From Corynebacterium felinum (GTDB taxonomy: Bacteria; Actinomycetota; Actinomycetes; Mycobacteriales; Mycobacteriaceae), in contig NZ_CP047209.1 in NCBI RefSeq assembly GCF_030408755.1, positions 2,294,001-2,358,000 on the forward strand: a stretch of 64,000 nt of DNA. Reading direction: 5' to 3'. Positions within the stretch are counted from its first letter, which is position 1. Each line of letters starts with the position of its first letter. Position numbers and translations under genes: made by a program. Under the pieces are notes generated by a model that was given only the letters and a program-made list of their open reading frames with translations, did not search any database and was not told the origin of the DNA. This document shows, piece after piece, positions 53,686 through 62,137 of this stretch.

Positions 53686-54897
53686 ATGTTTGATCACTTG
53701 TCTTTTACCTTTGTCCACCCTCATCCCCGCCGCAAGCCGCGTGGGTGGGTGCCTGTGTGCGCTATGCTGTTGTGTCTGTGCATCAGCCCTGCCATTTCAC
53801 CCCAGCCTGCGCTCGCTGCACCTGTACTTTCCCCTGTTGATCCGGTGCATGAAACCGGTAGCCAGGTGCTTGAAGCGTGGTCGCACAAACCGGAGTTGCA
53901 TCACGATATTGCCCAGCTGAGCCCCTTGATTCCTAACGATGCGCCGTGGCTGCGCCACACCGTTTTTAATCTTTATGGAACCCCTACCCGCTACCCGGTG
54001 GAGTCGTTGCGTCATTATTCCGCACCGGTGTTGCTCGAACACACACCTGACCCGATGTTTCCCGTGGAACGGCTAAAAATTGCTTCCCCCGCGATGGGCC
54101 GGGCGGTGGAAGTGCAGGTGCGTCCCGCCCCGAACCGAAACTTTCAAGCCCCTACTCTTGTGCTTCTCGACGGCGCCACCGCACCGTCGCAATCCGGCTG
54201 GTTGCGCGAAGGGCAGGTTCTGGACACGATGAAAAACGAGCAGGTCACACTGATTATGCCCACGGAAGGAACGGGCTCAAATTACGCCGACTGGGCTCAG
54301 GACGATCCCTATTTGGGACGGATGAAGTGGGAGACTTTTCTTACACAAGAGCTTCCTGCGGTCATTGAGAATCCAGCATCAGGTTTTAATACTGATGGCC
54401 GTCGCTATATTGGTGGTTTATCAATGGGGGGTTCTGCGGCGGTGCGGATTGCTAATAGGCATCCCGATAAATATCGTGGGGTGTTTAGTTTATCGGGTTG
54501 CTATTCCACGACGGAGGATACAAGTCGGAATTTCCTTAATTTTGTTACCCGCTCGGTGGGCGGCGACCCCATGTTGACATGGGATGAATCGGGGCGTGCG
54601 CGTCACGATACCGTGGCTAATCCACAGGGATTAAAAAAGATGCCGGTCTATATTTTTACCGCCGATGGAAATGTGGTTGAGGCCGATCGGGTGAAGCATC
54701 GCACTAATTTGAAGCAATTGGCCGGTGCCACGATTTTAGAAAAGGTGGTGCATGCCTGCACGGTGGAATTTGATCAGTCGCTGCGTTCCCACGGCATTGA
54801 CCATGCCAAGGTGGTCTACCAGGACGGTGGTATTCATGACTGGATGTATTACAAGCAACAGCTACCTTTAGCGTGGGCTCATATCCGGCAGGGCTGA
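53686..54897 (+). CDS. Mycolyltransferase (antigen 85-type esterase), copy 4
   Basis: A 403-residue secreted enzyme. The signal peptide is long, with a basic region (HPHPRRKPRGW) before the hydrophobic core VPVCAMLLCLCISPAIS and a likely cut near ALA/APV. Nucleophile in IGGLSMGGSAAVR; conserved Cys in GLSGCYSTT and VVHACTVEFDQSL; His in GGIHDWMYY. The frame opens at GTG 53668, but ATG 53686 gives a normal signal peptide. Most similar in the window to copy 5. Its 3' end overlaps the converging lipoprotein gene by 30 bp. Confidence 0.92.
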   Translation: MFDHLSFTFVHPHPRRKPRGWVPVCAMLLCLCISPAISPQPALAAPVLSPVDPVHETGSQVLEAWSHKPELHHDIAQLSPLIPNDAPWLRHTVFNLYGTPTRYPVESLRHYSAPVLLEHTPDPMFPVERLKIASPAMGRAVEVQVRPAPNRNFQAPTLVLLDGATAPSQSGWLREGQVLDTMKNEQVTLIMPTEGTGSNYADWAQDDPYLGRMKWETFLTQELPAVIENPASGFNTDGRRYIGGLSMGGSAAVRIANRHPDKYRGVFSLSGCYSTTEDTSRNFLNFVTRSVGGDPMLTWDESGRARHDTVANPQGLKKMPVYIFTADGNVVEADRVKHRTNLKQLAGATILEKVVHACTVEFDQSLRSHGIDHAKVVYQDGGIHDWMYYKQQLPLAWAHIRQG

Positions 54898-56106
54898 CAG
54901 CGCGGGTAGATCGATGATGTAGCTTTCGATTGCATCTGAGTCGATGGTGCCAGCAAAGATAATGTGGCGAAGATCGGCCGAGGCGCTGGCGTGGGGTTCG
55001 AGGAAGTACTCAAGGTTGGGGTCGATGCGTTCGGGGCTGCGCCCGGTGTGTGCGACAAGCAGGCGTTTGCCTGCGGGTTTAAGTTCTTGAATCCATAGTG
55101 CGTTGAAATACGGTGAGGTGTGCTGTTTCGGGTAGTCGGCACCGTAGTTGGTGGTGTAGGCGTAGCTGGAGATCACAACCCATCCTGGTGTGCGGTGGGC
55201 TTGGCCACTGATGTGCGCGGCGTAGGCTTCACCTGGTGCTGGGTAGAGGGGTGACAGTTCAATAATCTCGCCGGTTTTCAGGTTCTGGCTCGTGATCATG
55301 CCCCGGCTGTAGTCGGTGGATACGTAGTGGTCGTCGCCGTTGTGGTCGATTGCTAGGTCGGAGTGTTCAGTGGTGGGGCTTAAGGGGTTGTGGTTGCGAA
55401 AATCTCGATCCCACATGTGTGTCCCGCCCCCGTCGGCAGTCCAGGAGGCAACCACGAAGTTGCCGCTGGGGCTGAGCGAAATGTGGTCGGGGTTGGCATA
55501 AGGTGTGGGGAAATCTGCCGCGTCAAGGGTGCTGATAATGCGCGCGCTTTGTAGATCCACCACAACAAGTCCATGGGTGTGGGTGTGCTGGGTGTTGGCG
55601 TCGTAGTGCGCGGCGATCAGTGCAAGATAGCGTCCATCAGCGCTGGTGCGTCCTTCCCCTTTGGTGCTATACGACGTCGCCAATGGCCAGGGGCTGTGGC
55701 GTGCAAGGTCGATCAGTGTGCTGTGTTCAAGGGTGTCAACGTTTGTGTGGTACCAGCGGATGCCACCGTTGCGGTCGGTGTGGATGATCCGTTTCGGGTC
55801 CTGTGGATCCCACAGGGGCTCGCAGTCGCCAACTAGCTGCGGGAGTGCGCGGATGTGGGTGCCGGTGGCTTGGTTGTAGAGGTGCCAAAAGCCGTGGGAG
55901 TCTTGGGCAAGAAAGTAGCTGGCATCGGCGTTGAATGCTTGACGTCTGGAGTATTCGTGCCGTAGATGCGTGGTGTTTTCTTTGCCACTATCGGCGATGG
56001 TGGTCGCACGCCTTATGTTCAGCTGTGTTTCGGGTTCGTGCTTGCCACAGCCGCACAAGGACAGAATGATGACTAGTGCTGTGATTAAACGGAAGGGTTT
56101 ATTCAT
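54868..56106 (-). CDS. Beta-propeller-like lipoprotein
   Basis: A 412-residue lipoprotein with signal MNKPFRLITALVIILSLCGC and lipobox LCGC. The mature part repeats blade-like units with short D/N-rich turns (ISLSPSGNFVVASWTADGGG, TSADGRYLALIAAHYD, ASADLRHIIFAGTIDSD), suggesting a WD40/TolB-type propeller. No catalytic motif is evident. It converges with, and overlaps by 30 bp, the mycolyltransferase gene, so the last ten codons of both use the same DNA. Function unknown; a surface scaffold or binding role is inference. Confidence 0.75.
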   Translation of the reverse strand: MNKPFRLITALVIILSLCGCGKHEPETQLNIRRATTIADSGKENTTHLRHEYSRRQAFNADASYFLAQDSHGFWHLYNQATGTHIRALPQLVGDCEPLWDPQDPKRIIHTDRNGGIRWYHTNVDTLEHSTLIDLARHSPWPLATSYSTKGEGRTSADGRYLALIAAHYDANTQHTHTHGLVVVDLQSARIISTLDAADFPTPYANPDHISLSPSGNFVVASWTADGGGTHMWDRDFRNHNPLSPTTEHSDLAIDHNGDDHYVSTDYSRGMITSQNLKTGEIIELSPLYPAPGEAYAAHISGQAHRTPGWVVISSYAYTTNYGADYPKQHTSPYFNALWIQELKPAGKRLLVAHTGRSPERIDPNLEYFLEPHASASADLRHIIFAGTIDSDAIESYIIDLPALSALPDMSPR

Positions 56107-56125
56107 GCGTTTTGGGAAGTAGTGG

Positions 56126-56154
56126 GCAACGCTGTGTGTTGCACACAGCGTTGC
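56126..56154. terminator. Terminator hairpin after PPE-like gene B
   Basis: A perfect 13-bp stem (GCAACGCTGTGTG) with a 3-nt loop, 25 bp beyond the stop of the minus-strand gene. No T-run. Confidence 0.7.
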
Positions 56155-56179
56155 TTCAACGTGGGCACCGTTTCAGTGG

Positions 56180-57976
56180 TTATTTGTCGCGTTCGTGGCG
56201 TGGTTTGAAGACGTCTGCGCCGATGACGCGGGGGACTACTTTGGGTGCTTCGCCTAGAAGGTCGAGGAGGTTTTTATCCCGTTCTGCTTGTTGGAGTACT
56301 CCTTTAACCGCTGTGCGTCGGGTCCGGTTGGTTGTACGCTTGCGATTATTCGCCTGCTGCCCACCACCAGCACCGCCTGCACCACCCATGGGTGCCCCGC
56401 CTGCCATCGTTGATCCACGACCACCAGAACCACCAGCACCGCCAGAACCAGCACCAGTACTGGAATTGTTTCCTGCGCCTTGTCCGTTGTTGTAGGGACT
56501 GTGACCCCGATGGGACCCACCACCCGAACCAGAGCCCGAACCCGAACCTGAACCTGAACCAGCGCCGGTTGGGTTATGCCCCCTACCAGTGTGTGAGCCA
56601 CCCGAGCGATGAGAACCACCAGCACCAGCACCTGCACCATAGCCACCAACACCAGCACCATACCCACCTGCACCTGCACCTGTGCCTCTGCCACCACCGG
56701 TGCCGGTGCCGGTGGTGGTGTTGGTTCCTCCAACATGGTTGCTACCAGATTGGTGCGGCATCGTATGCGACACCCTATGATGCTGCGTGTTTCCACCGGT
56801 AATGTGTGACTGTGCTGTGCCACCAGCATAAGAACCACCACCATAGCCTGCACCTGCGCCTGCACCCCAACCAGTAGCATTACCAACACCACCATGTGTG
56901 GTTGGGTGTTGATGGGCATTAAGTGGGTTAATAGTTGCAGGATCAAGCCCTAGCGCGGATTGCTGGGTTGCTACCTGATCTAACACCCGTTCAGCAAGTT
57001 CGTGGGGTTCAAGGTCAAGCTCCCTAGCTGCTTGTTGGGTATTCTGTACCCAGTTGGTGGTAGTGATTGTGCTGGTTGCTTCGTTTGTGCTTCCTCCGCC
57101 TGCGCCTGCGGGTGCAGGTTCCATCAGGTGGCGTGTTACAGGCATTGCTGCTGTTGCTGCGGTTGCAAGGGCTGTACGGAAGCCTTGGAGGAAAAGTTGT
57201 TCTGCTTGTTGGGCAACAACGATGCCTCCTTGGGTGGTGCGGAGTGCGTTGACTTTAGCAACTGCTGCTGTCACCTGTGGGGCAAACCCTGGTGCGATTG
57301 CTGATAGCGCGGTGGTAGATTGTGCCATCAGCGCAGCATTCTGAGCGAAGTTCATGCCCGATTGCGCCATGGTAGTAATAGCGGTGTTTGCTTTTTCAAA
57401 GGGGGTGCCTTTGTTTGCTGCGATCAGTTCACTGGCCACGCTGTTTAACCGGTCGCTGATTTGTGTTGCTCGTTGAGCTAAACTCCCCCAAATATCTGCA
57501 GCTTCTATCGCTGCTGCGTTGTTGGTGGAAGCAAGAGCTGAAGCGAGTTGTTCTAAGCTTGCTGCTTGATTCACAACTGGTGGTGGGAAGTTGAATCCTT
57601 CGAATCCTAGGTCAGGGCGGGTAGGGAAATAGACCCTGGGAAACATTGGGACTCCGGTTTCTTCCAGGATGCGATCGAACTCATCGGTGGCAAACCGGTT
57701 CATGCCTGAAAGTGAGTAGTAGTTGGCATAGAGGTTTTCTTCCAACCATTTCACTTGACGTTCAAAGGCTGTGAGCATATCAAAGGCACTACCAGCCCCA
57801 CCATGAAGAACCCGGCCGTGTTGTTCCCCGAGTTGATCTAAACCACTCACCGAAGAAAAACTCCGATCAAGCGGGTTCTTTGAAGAGTACAAAGCGGCAA
57901 ATTTTGATTCTTGGCTGAGTTGTTCAAGGGTGTGAACGCTGTCAATGATTTGTTGTTTATCCATGAAAAGGGTCAT
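56180..57976 (-). CDS. PPE/WXG-like helical protein B with Gly-rich tail
   Basis: A 598-residue protein paralogous to PPE-like protein A. Residues 1-230 are helical: FSSVSGLDQLGEQHGRVL (40-57), VKWLEENLY, and AADIWGSLAQRATQISDRL with Trp163-Gly164, a WxG-like turn at the same place as Trp162 of protein A. Residues 370-545 are an extreme Gly/Ser/Thr/His tract (GSGSGSGSGSGGGSHRGHSP), then a basic tail (NNRKRTTNRTRRT). No signal peptide. Its ATG overlaps the lipoprotein stop by four bases (ATGA), with GGAGG 7 nt upstream, so the two are coupled. Similarity to mycobacterial PPE proteins is inferred from pattern. Confidence 0.65.
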   Translation of the reverse strand: MTLFMDKQQIIDSVHTLEQLSQESKFAALYSSKNPLDRSFSSVSGLDQLGEQHGRVLHGGAGSAFDMLTAFERQVKWLEENLYANYYSLSGMNRFATDEFDRILEETGVPMFPRVYFPTRPDLGFEGFNFPPPVVNQAASLEQLASALASTNNAAAIEAADIWGSLAQRATQISDRLNSVASELIAANKGTPFEKANTAITTMAQSGMNFAQNAALMAQSTTALSAIAPGFAPQVTAAVAKVNALRTTQGGIVVAQQAEQLFLQGFRTALATAATAAMPVTRHLMEPAPAGAGGGSTNEATSTITTTNWVQNTQQAARELDLEPHELAERVLDQVATQQSALGLDPATINPLNAHQHPTTHGGVGNATGWGAGAGAGYGGGSYAGGTAQSHITGGNTQHHRVSHTMPHQSGSNHVGGTNTTTGTGTGGGRGTGAGAGGYGAGVGGYGAGAGAGGSHRSGGSHTGRGHNPTGAGSGSGSGSGSGSGGGSHRGHSPYNNGQGAGNNSSTGAGSGGAGGSGGRGSTMAGGAPMGGAGGAGGGQQANNRKRTTNRTRRTAVKGVLQQAERDKNLLDLLGEAPKVVPRVIGADVFKPRHERDK

Positions 57977-58608
57977 TGGAATCCTCCTTTGGTACGTAGT
58001 TTTTCAAGGGTTTCATACGCCTTCCAACACAACTGATCCTTCGTTGGTGTGGCTTTACCTGTATGAGTAAAGGTGACGCTGATTCGTCCATGGGGCGTAC
58101 TGATTGCAGCATCACAATGATCCGTTGTGTCAAAAGGTGGAACATTGCTGAAGTAGATGCGCTCATCAATACCGGGGAACGTCGCATCAATAACCAACCC
58201 GTGATCGCGAAGCCAAGAGTAACGAGCAAAATGGGTTGATACGCTAAACCCTCCGTGTATGCCATCGGTTGTATGGACTTCGCGCATACCACAATCAATG
58301 AAGGGAGACGAGTCCCTACTCGTTACTGTTGCTTTTTCTAGTCCGATGCCTGCGAGTTCTTCAGGGGTGAAGGTGTCGCACAGATCGTACAGTGTGTTGT
58401 TGGGGTCAAACTTGTCGAAGGCCTCAACGTAGTCCCTGTCTGGTGGCAGGGGGATCATGCTGGGTTTGGGTGGTGACTCCCAGGTTTCAAAGGGATAGGT
58501 TTCTTCCGTAGTCGTGCTGTGTGCAGCCTCGGTGGTGTCCTGTGGTGGTGCGCAGCCAGATACCGCCACACCACAAGCAACGAGTGCTGCGAGAATACGT
58601 GTGCGCAT
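57973..58608 (-). CDS. DUF3558-like lipoprotein, copy 1
   Basis: A 211-residue lipoprotein. Signal MRTRILAALVACGVAVSGC with lipobox VSGC. The mature domain has LYDLCDTFTPEELAGIGLEK and later DQLCWKAYETLEKL, the pattern of actinobacterial DUF3558 lipoproteins. Three paired Cys (CDT, DCGM, CDAA, CWKA region) suggest disulfides outside the membrane. AGAGAGG lies 5 nt from ATG 58608. It is translationally coupled to PPE-like gene B, the only one of the three copies with such a partner. Confidence 0.8.
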   Translation of the reverse strand: MRTRILAALVACGVAVSGCAPPQDTTEAAHSTTTEETYPFETWESPPKPSMIPLPPDRDYVEAFDKFDPNNTLYDLCDTFTPEELAGIGLEKATVTSRDSSPFIDCGMREVHTTDGIHGGFSVSTHFARYSWLRDHGLVIDATFPGIDERIYFSNVPPFDTTDHCDAAISTPHGRISVTFTHTGKATPTKDQLCWKAYETLEKLRTKGGFQ

Positions 58609-58665
58609 AAAGTCCTCTCTTAAAACACATGTGCTGGGGTAGGGTTTTGTGCCCTTATATATAAA

Positions 58666-58692
58666 GACTGGAAAATCAGGGTGTGCGTTCCC
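58666..58692 (-). promoter_or_regulatory. ECF-type promoter candidate, lipoprotein copy 1
   Basis: GGGAAC (58692-58687), 17 nt, AGTC (58669-58666), followed by TTTATATATAAGG. The leader to the ATG is about 50 nt and near-identical to that of copy 2. Confidence 0.55.
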
Positions 58693-58761
58693 AAAATTTT
58701 TTCCCACCCAGAGAGCACACCCCTATGCGGGGGTAAATGATGGTGGTGGCTGGTTGGGGTT

Positions 58762-59397
58762 TTAGGTGAAGTTGCCTTTGGTACGTAGTTTTTCAAGTAT
58801 TTCGTAAGCCTTCCAGCACAACTCATCCTTCGTTGCTTTCGCTTTACCTGTATGTCCGAAGGTGACACTGATCCGCCCATGTTTCGTGCTGATGGCAGCA
58901 TCACAATGTATATTTTCATCTTCCCTAGGCAAGTTGCTGAAGTAGATGCGCTCATCAATGCCGGGGAACGTCGCGTCAATAATCAACCCGTGATCACGCA
59001 TCCAGGAATAGCGCGCAAAATGAGTGCTGACATTAAAGAAGCCATCGACGCCTTTTACAGGCGGCAATTCGCGCATGCCACAATCAATGAAGGGAGACGA
59101 GTCCCTACTCGTTACAGTTGCTTTTTCGAATCCGATGTCTGCGAGTTGTTCAGGGGTGAGTGTGTCGCACAGATCGTACAGTGTGTTGTTGGGGTCAAAC
59201 TTGTCGAAGGCCTCAACGTATTCCCTGTCTGGCGGCAGGGGGATCATGCTGGGTTTGGGCGGTGACTCCCACGTTTCAAAGGGATAGGTTTCTTCAGTAG
59301 TCGTGCTGTGCGCGGATTGGGTGTCCTGTGGTGGCGTACAACCAGAAAGTGTCACGGCGCAACAGGTGGCAAGTGCTGTGAGAATACGTGTGCGCAT
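58762..59397 (-). CDS. DUF3558-like lipoprotein, copy 2
   Basis: A 211-residue lipoprotein, very similar to copies 1 and 3. Signal MRTRILTALATCCAVTLSGC, lipobox LSGC. It differs from copy 1 mainly in the middle (MRELPPVKGVDGFFNVSTHF) and in a FSNLPREDENIHCDAA loop shared with copy 3. No second gene follows it before copy 1's promoter. Recent tandem duplication is indicated because the leader and signal regions are also near-identical at DNA level. Confidence 0.8.
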   Translation of the reverse strand: MRTRILTALATCCAVTLSGCTPPQDTQSAHSTTTEETYPFETWESPPKPSMIPLPPDREYVEAFDKFDPNNTLYDLCDTLTPEQLADIGFEKATVTSRDSSPFIDCGMRELPPVKGVDGFFNVSTHFARYSWMRDHGLIIDATFPGIDERIYFSNLPREDENIHCDAAISTKHGRISVTFGHTGKAKATKDELCWKAYEILEKLRTKGNFT

Positions 59398-59454
59398 AAA
59401 GTCCTCTCTTAAAACACATGTGCTGGGGTAGGGTTTTGTGCCCTTATATATAAA

Positions 59455-59480
59455 GACTGGGAAAAGGTTCTTTGCGTTCC
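59455..59480 (-). promoter_or_regulatory. ECF-type promoter candidate, lipoprotein copy 2
   Basis: GGAAC (59480-59476), 17 nt, AGTC (59458-59455), then TTTATATATAAGG. The upstream block GTGTGCTCTC and GGGGAAAAATTTTTGG is shared with copy 1's promoter. Confidence 0.55.
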
Positions 59481-59546
59481 AAAAATTTTTCCCCACTCGG
59501 AGAGCACACCCTCATTTGGGGGTGCTTGTGGTTGATGTTGAGGGTT

Positions 59547-60182
59547 TTAGGTGAAGTTGCCTTTGGTACGTAGTTTTTCAAGTATTTCGTAAGCCTTCCA
59601 GCACAACTCATCCTTCGTTGGTGTGGCTTTACCAGTGTGTGAAAAAGTGATCGTGATGCGCCCATGTTTCGTGCTGATGGCAGCATCACAGTGCTTATTT
59701 TCATCTTCCCTAGGCAGGTTGCTGAAATAGATGCGCTCATCAATGCCGGGGAACGTCGCGTCAATAACCAACCCGTCTTCACGAAGCCAGGAATACGGAA
59801 CAAAATGAGTTGAAACGTTAAATGGCCCATGGATGCCGTCGGTTGTATGGACTTCGCTCATGCTGCAATCAATGAAGGAAGAAGAGTTTTTCCTAGTCAT
59901 AGAGGTTTTTTCGAGTCCGATTTCTGCGAGTTCTTCAGGGGTGAAGGTGTCGCACAGATCGTACAGTGTGTTGTTGGGGTCATCCTTATCAAAGGCCTCA
60001 ACGTATTCCCTGTCTGGTAGCAGGGGGATCATGCTGGGTTTGGGTGGTGACTCCCAGGTTTCAAAAGGGTAGGTTTCTTCAGTAGTCGTGCTGTGCGCGG
60101 ATTGGGTGTCCTGTGGTGGCGTGCAGCCAGAAAGTGTCACGGCGCAACAGGTGGCAAGCGCTGTGAGAATACGTATGCGCAT
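59547..60182 (-). CDS. DUF3558-like lipoprotein, copy 3
   Basis: A 211-residue lipoprotein starting MRIRILTALATCCAVTLSGC. The frame is open to 60458, but ATG 60182 with GGAGG 7 nt upstream gives the proper lipoprotein signal. Relative to copy 2 it has substitutions clustered at SMTRKNSSSFIDCSMSEVHT. It is the first gene of the tandem array in transcription order. Its C-terminus (KDELCWKAYEILEKLRTKGN) is identical to that of copy 2. Confidence 0.8.
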   Translation of the reverse strand: MRIRILTALATCCAVTLSGCTPPQDTQSAHSTTTEETYPFETWESPPKPSMIPLLPDREYVEAFDKDDPNNTLYDLCDTFTPEELAEIGLEKTSMTRKNSSSFIDCSMSEVHTTDGIHGPFNVSTHFVPYSWLREDGLVIDATFPGIDERIYFSNLPREDENKHCDAAISTKHGRITITFSHTGKATPTKDELCWKAYEILEKLRTKGNFT

Positions 60183-60234
60183 TAAACCTCCCGTGGGGTT
60201 GTGCTTCGGGTAGTTCTGTGCCCCAATATATAAA

Positions 60235-60261
60235 CACTGCACAATGAGCGTGTATGTTTCC
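60235..60261 (-). promoter_or_regulatory. ECF-type promoter candidate, lipoprotein copy 3 (diverged)
   Basis: GGAAAC (60261-60256), 17 nt, AGTG (60238-60235), then TTTATATATTGG. Both boxes differ by one base from the other copies, but the spacer is the same. Confidence 0.45.
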
Positions 60262-60786
60262 ACAATTTTCCCCGTGGAGAACAGTAAGCACGCCGATTGG
60301 GGAGAATTCGTGCTGTCCATGTCTGTGCCGCAGCATTTTTCGCAGTGCTGTTCGTGTTTCAAAAAGTCCTGCGGTGGAGCAATCCGCAATCCCAATCCAC
60401 ACCCCCACTGCCCACTGAGCCCTGTTGGGCCAGTACTCATTGCGGCAGGGCGCGCCACGGCTGCGTCGATAAATGTTGTTGATTATGCGATCGTGGGCAT
60501 TGGTGTGCCGAAGAGTCCTCGCAAGCGACTCTTGAGGGGGTTAGCTGGCAGGATTGTTGTGCGCTTGCTTTTCACGCATCGTCTCATTGCGCATCGGCAC
60601 TGTCTATTTGCGTGTCCTCATCAATCGCGGTGAGTGCTGCTTTTCACCACGAATGAAAAATAGTGGCTAACCCATAAATAAAGCTTTCGGCTAAGCTTTA
60701 GTGTATTAATTGCCGCCAATTGGCATAACTGGATTTCGTTTCCATTTATGTGTGGGGGTTCGTTCAAATAGCAGGGGCTTTGTATT
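60262..60786. other. Divergent intergenic region (525 bp) before mycolyltransferase copy 5
   Basis: No supported gene. ORFs on the plus strand (for example from 60297) lack family features, though one has a short hydrophobic run. A perfect palindrome TAAAGCTT-TCGGCT-AAGCTTTA (60679-60700) lies 87 bp upstream of the mycolyltransferase start and may be an operator or terminator. A half copy of the dispersed motif (GCGTCGATAA) is near 60463. Confidence 0.5.
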
Positions 60787-61983
60787 GTGAATCGTATAAA
60801 AAATCTGGTGGCTGTTGTGCTCAGCACAGCACTGGTGGCATCGGTACCGAGTGTGGCTTATGCCCAATCAAATGATCTTTCCAGCGAAAGTTCTTCAGAT
60901 TTCTTTTACGAGCTAGGTGCTGAAGCTTTAAGCCAGTGGTCGCATATTCCTACTGTTTCTAGTGATTTGAACGAGCTGTTTAAAACTTTCCACGCCCATA
61001 CGCATTGGCAGGGTTTCCCCATTTGGAATTTATATGGCAACCCCACCCCTTATCCAACGTCGCAGGCGCAGAGCTTTGACCGCCCTGAGTTGTTAAGGCG
61101 GGAGCCGGATGAGCGTTTCCCAGTGGAGCGGTTATTTATTTCTTCCCCTGCTATGGGGCGGGTGGTTCAGGTTCAGGTGCGCTACCCACAGGATCGCTCA
61201 AAGCCTGCACCAATGTTGACCATTTTGGATGGGGTGACTGCCCCACGTCAGTCGGGTTGGTTGCGTGAGGGCAATATTTTAGGTGCGATGGCCAATGAGC
61301 ATGTGACGGTGGTGATGCCAACTGAGGCCACAGGTTCTAATTACACGGACTGGTCTGCCGATGATCCGTTTTTGGGGCGCATGAAGTGGGAGACTTTCCT
61401 GATTCACGAGCTGCCGCAGGTTCTAGAGGATCCAGCAACGGGAATGAATTTTGATGGGACTCGTTTTATCGGCGGCTTGTCCATGGGCGGTTCGGCAGCT
61501 GTTCGTTTGGCAAACCTGTATCCGGATCGTTTCGCGGGCGTGTTTAGTGTGTCGGGTTGTTATTCTTCGGTGAATACTTCAGGCCGCGAGTTTTTCAATT
61601 TCATTACTCGTAGCGTGGGCGGTTCCCCTGATTTGACCTGGGGTCGAGGTGTGACTGAGCAGCGGCGACGTAATGATACTGTGGCTAATCCTTCAGGTTT
61701 GAAGGATATGCGGGTGTATTTATTTACTTCTGATGGTGCGGTGACTGCGCAGGATCGGGAGTTTTATCGTCAGTATGGTGTCAGTGAGTTGTTTGGTGGC
61801 ATTGTGCTGGAGAAGATGGTGAACCGGTGTACCCGCGAGTTGGATGATTCGATGCGTGCGCATGGCATGACTCATCAGCGTGTTGATTATCAAATCGGCG
61901 GTATTCATGATTGGCCGTACTATAAGGCGCAGTTGCCTGTCGCGTGGGCGCATGTCGCGCAGGGCAAGTACACATACTCATAG
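60787..61983 (+). CDS. Mycolyltransferase (antigen 85-type esterase), copy 5
   Basis: A 398-residue secreted enzyme. Signal MNRIKNLVAVVLSTALVASV ends at about AYA/QSND. Nucleophile in IGGLSMGGSAAVR; conserved Cys in VSGCYSS and MVNRCTRELDDSM; His in GGIHDWPYY. The region FPIWNLYGNPTPYPT is shared with copy 4 (FNLYGTPTRYPV), grouping the two. Starts with GTG. It sits between the lipoprotein array and a membrane-anchored protease gene. Confidence 0.92.
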   Translation: MNRIKNLVAVVLSTALVASVPSVAYAQSNDLSSESSSDFFYELGAEALSQWSHIPTVSSDLNELFKTFHAHTHWQGFPIWNLYGNPTPYPTSQAQSFDRPELLRREPDERFPVERLFISSPAMGRVVQVQVRYPQDRSKPAPMLTILDGVTAPRQSGWLREGNILGAMANEHVTVVMPTEATGSNYTDWSADDPFLGRMKWETFLIHELPQVLEDPATGMNFDGTRFIGGLSMGGSAAVRLANLYPDRFAGVFSVSGCYSSVNTSGREFFNFITRSVGGSPDLTWGRGVTEQRRRNDTVANPSGLKDMRVYLFTSDGAVTAQDREFYRQYGVSELFGGIVLEKMVNRCTRELDDSMRAHGMTHQRVDYQIGGIHDWPYYKAQLPVAWAHVAQGKYTYS

Positions 61984-61990
61984 CACTTGT

Positions 61991-62010
61991 GCTTATCGAC
62001 GCCTCCACCA
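61991..62010 (+). repeat. Dispersed 17-bp motif, copy 7
   Basis: GCTTATCGACGCCTCCACCA, eight bases after the stop of mycolyltransferase copy 5. Confidence 0.5.
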
Positions 62011-62095
62011 AGCCCGATACGCAACGCAGCGCTTGCTCCTCCCGCAGGAGGTAAAAATGGCGCAGCACGGTGATGTTTGTGCTGCTAGTTACGGC

Positions 62096-62126
62096 TATCC
62101 CCCGCATTTTTACAGTGCGGGGGATA
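62096..62126. terminator. Bidirectional terminator between mycolyltransferase 5 and the protease
   Basis: A perfect 11-bp stem (TATCCCCCGCA with 62116-62126) with a T-rich 9-nt loop and TTTTTA after it. The two genes converge on it. Confidence 0.88.
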
Positions 62127-62137
62127 TTTTTAGCGGT

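Noticed and set aside
56254..57344. Long ORFs overlapping PPE-like gene B in other frames and on the other strand
   Set aside because: They arise from the biased Gly/Ala-rich coding sequence; no ribosome-binding sites and no family features.
60297..60633. Plus-strand ORFs between lipoprotein copy 3 and mycolyltransferase 5
   Set aside because: No ribosome-binding site, no family match, and overlap with the lipoprotein promoter region.
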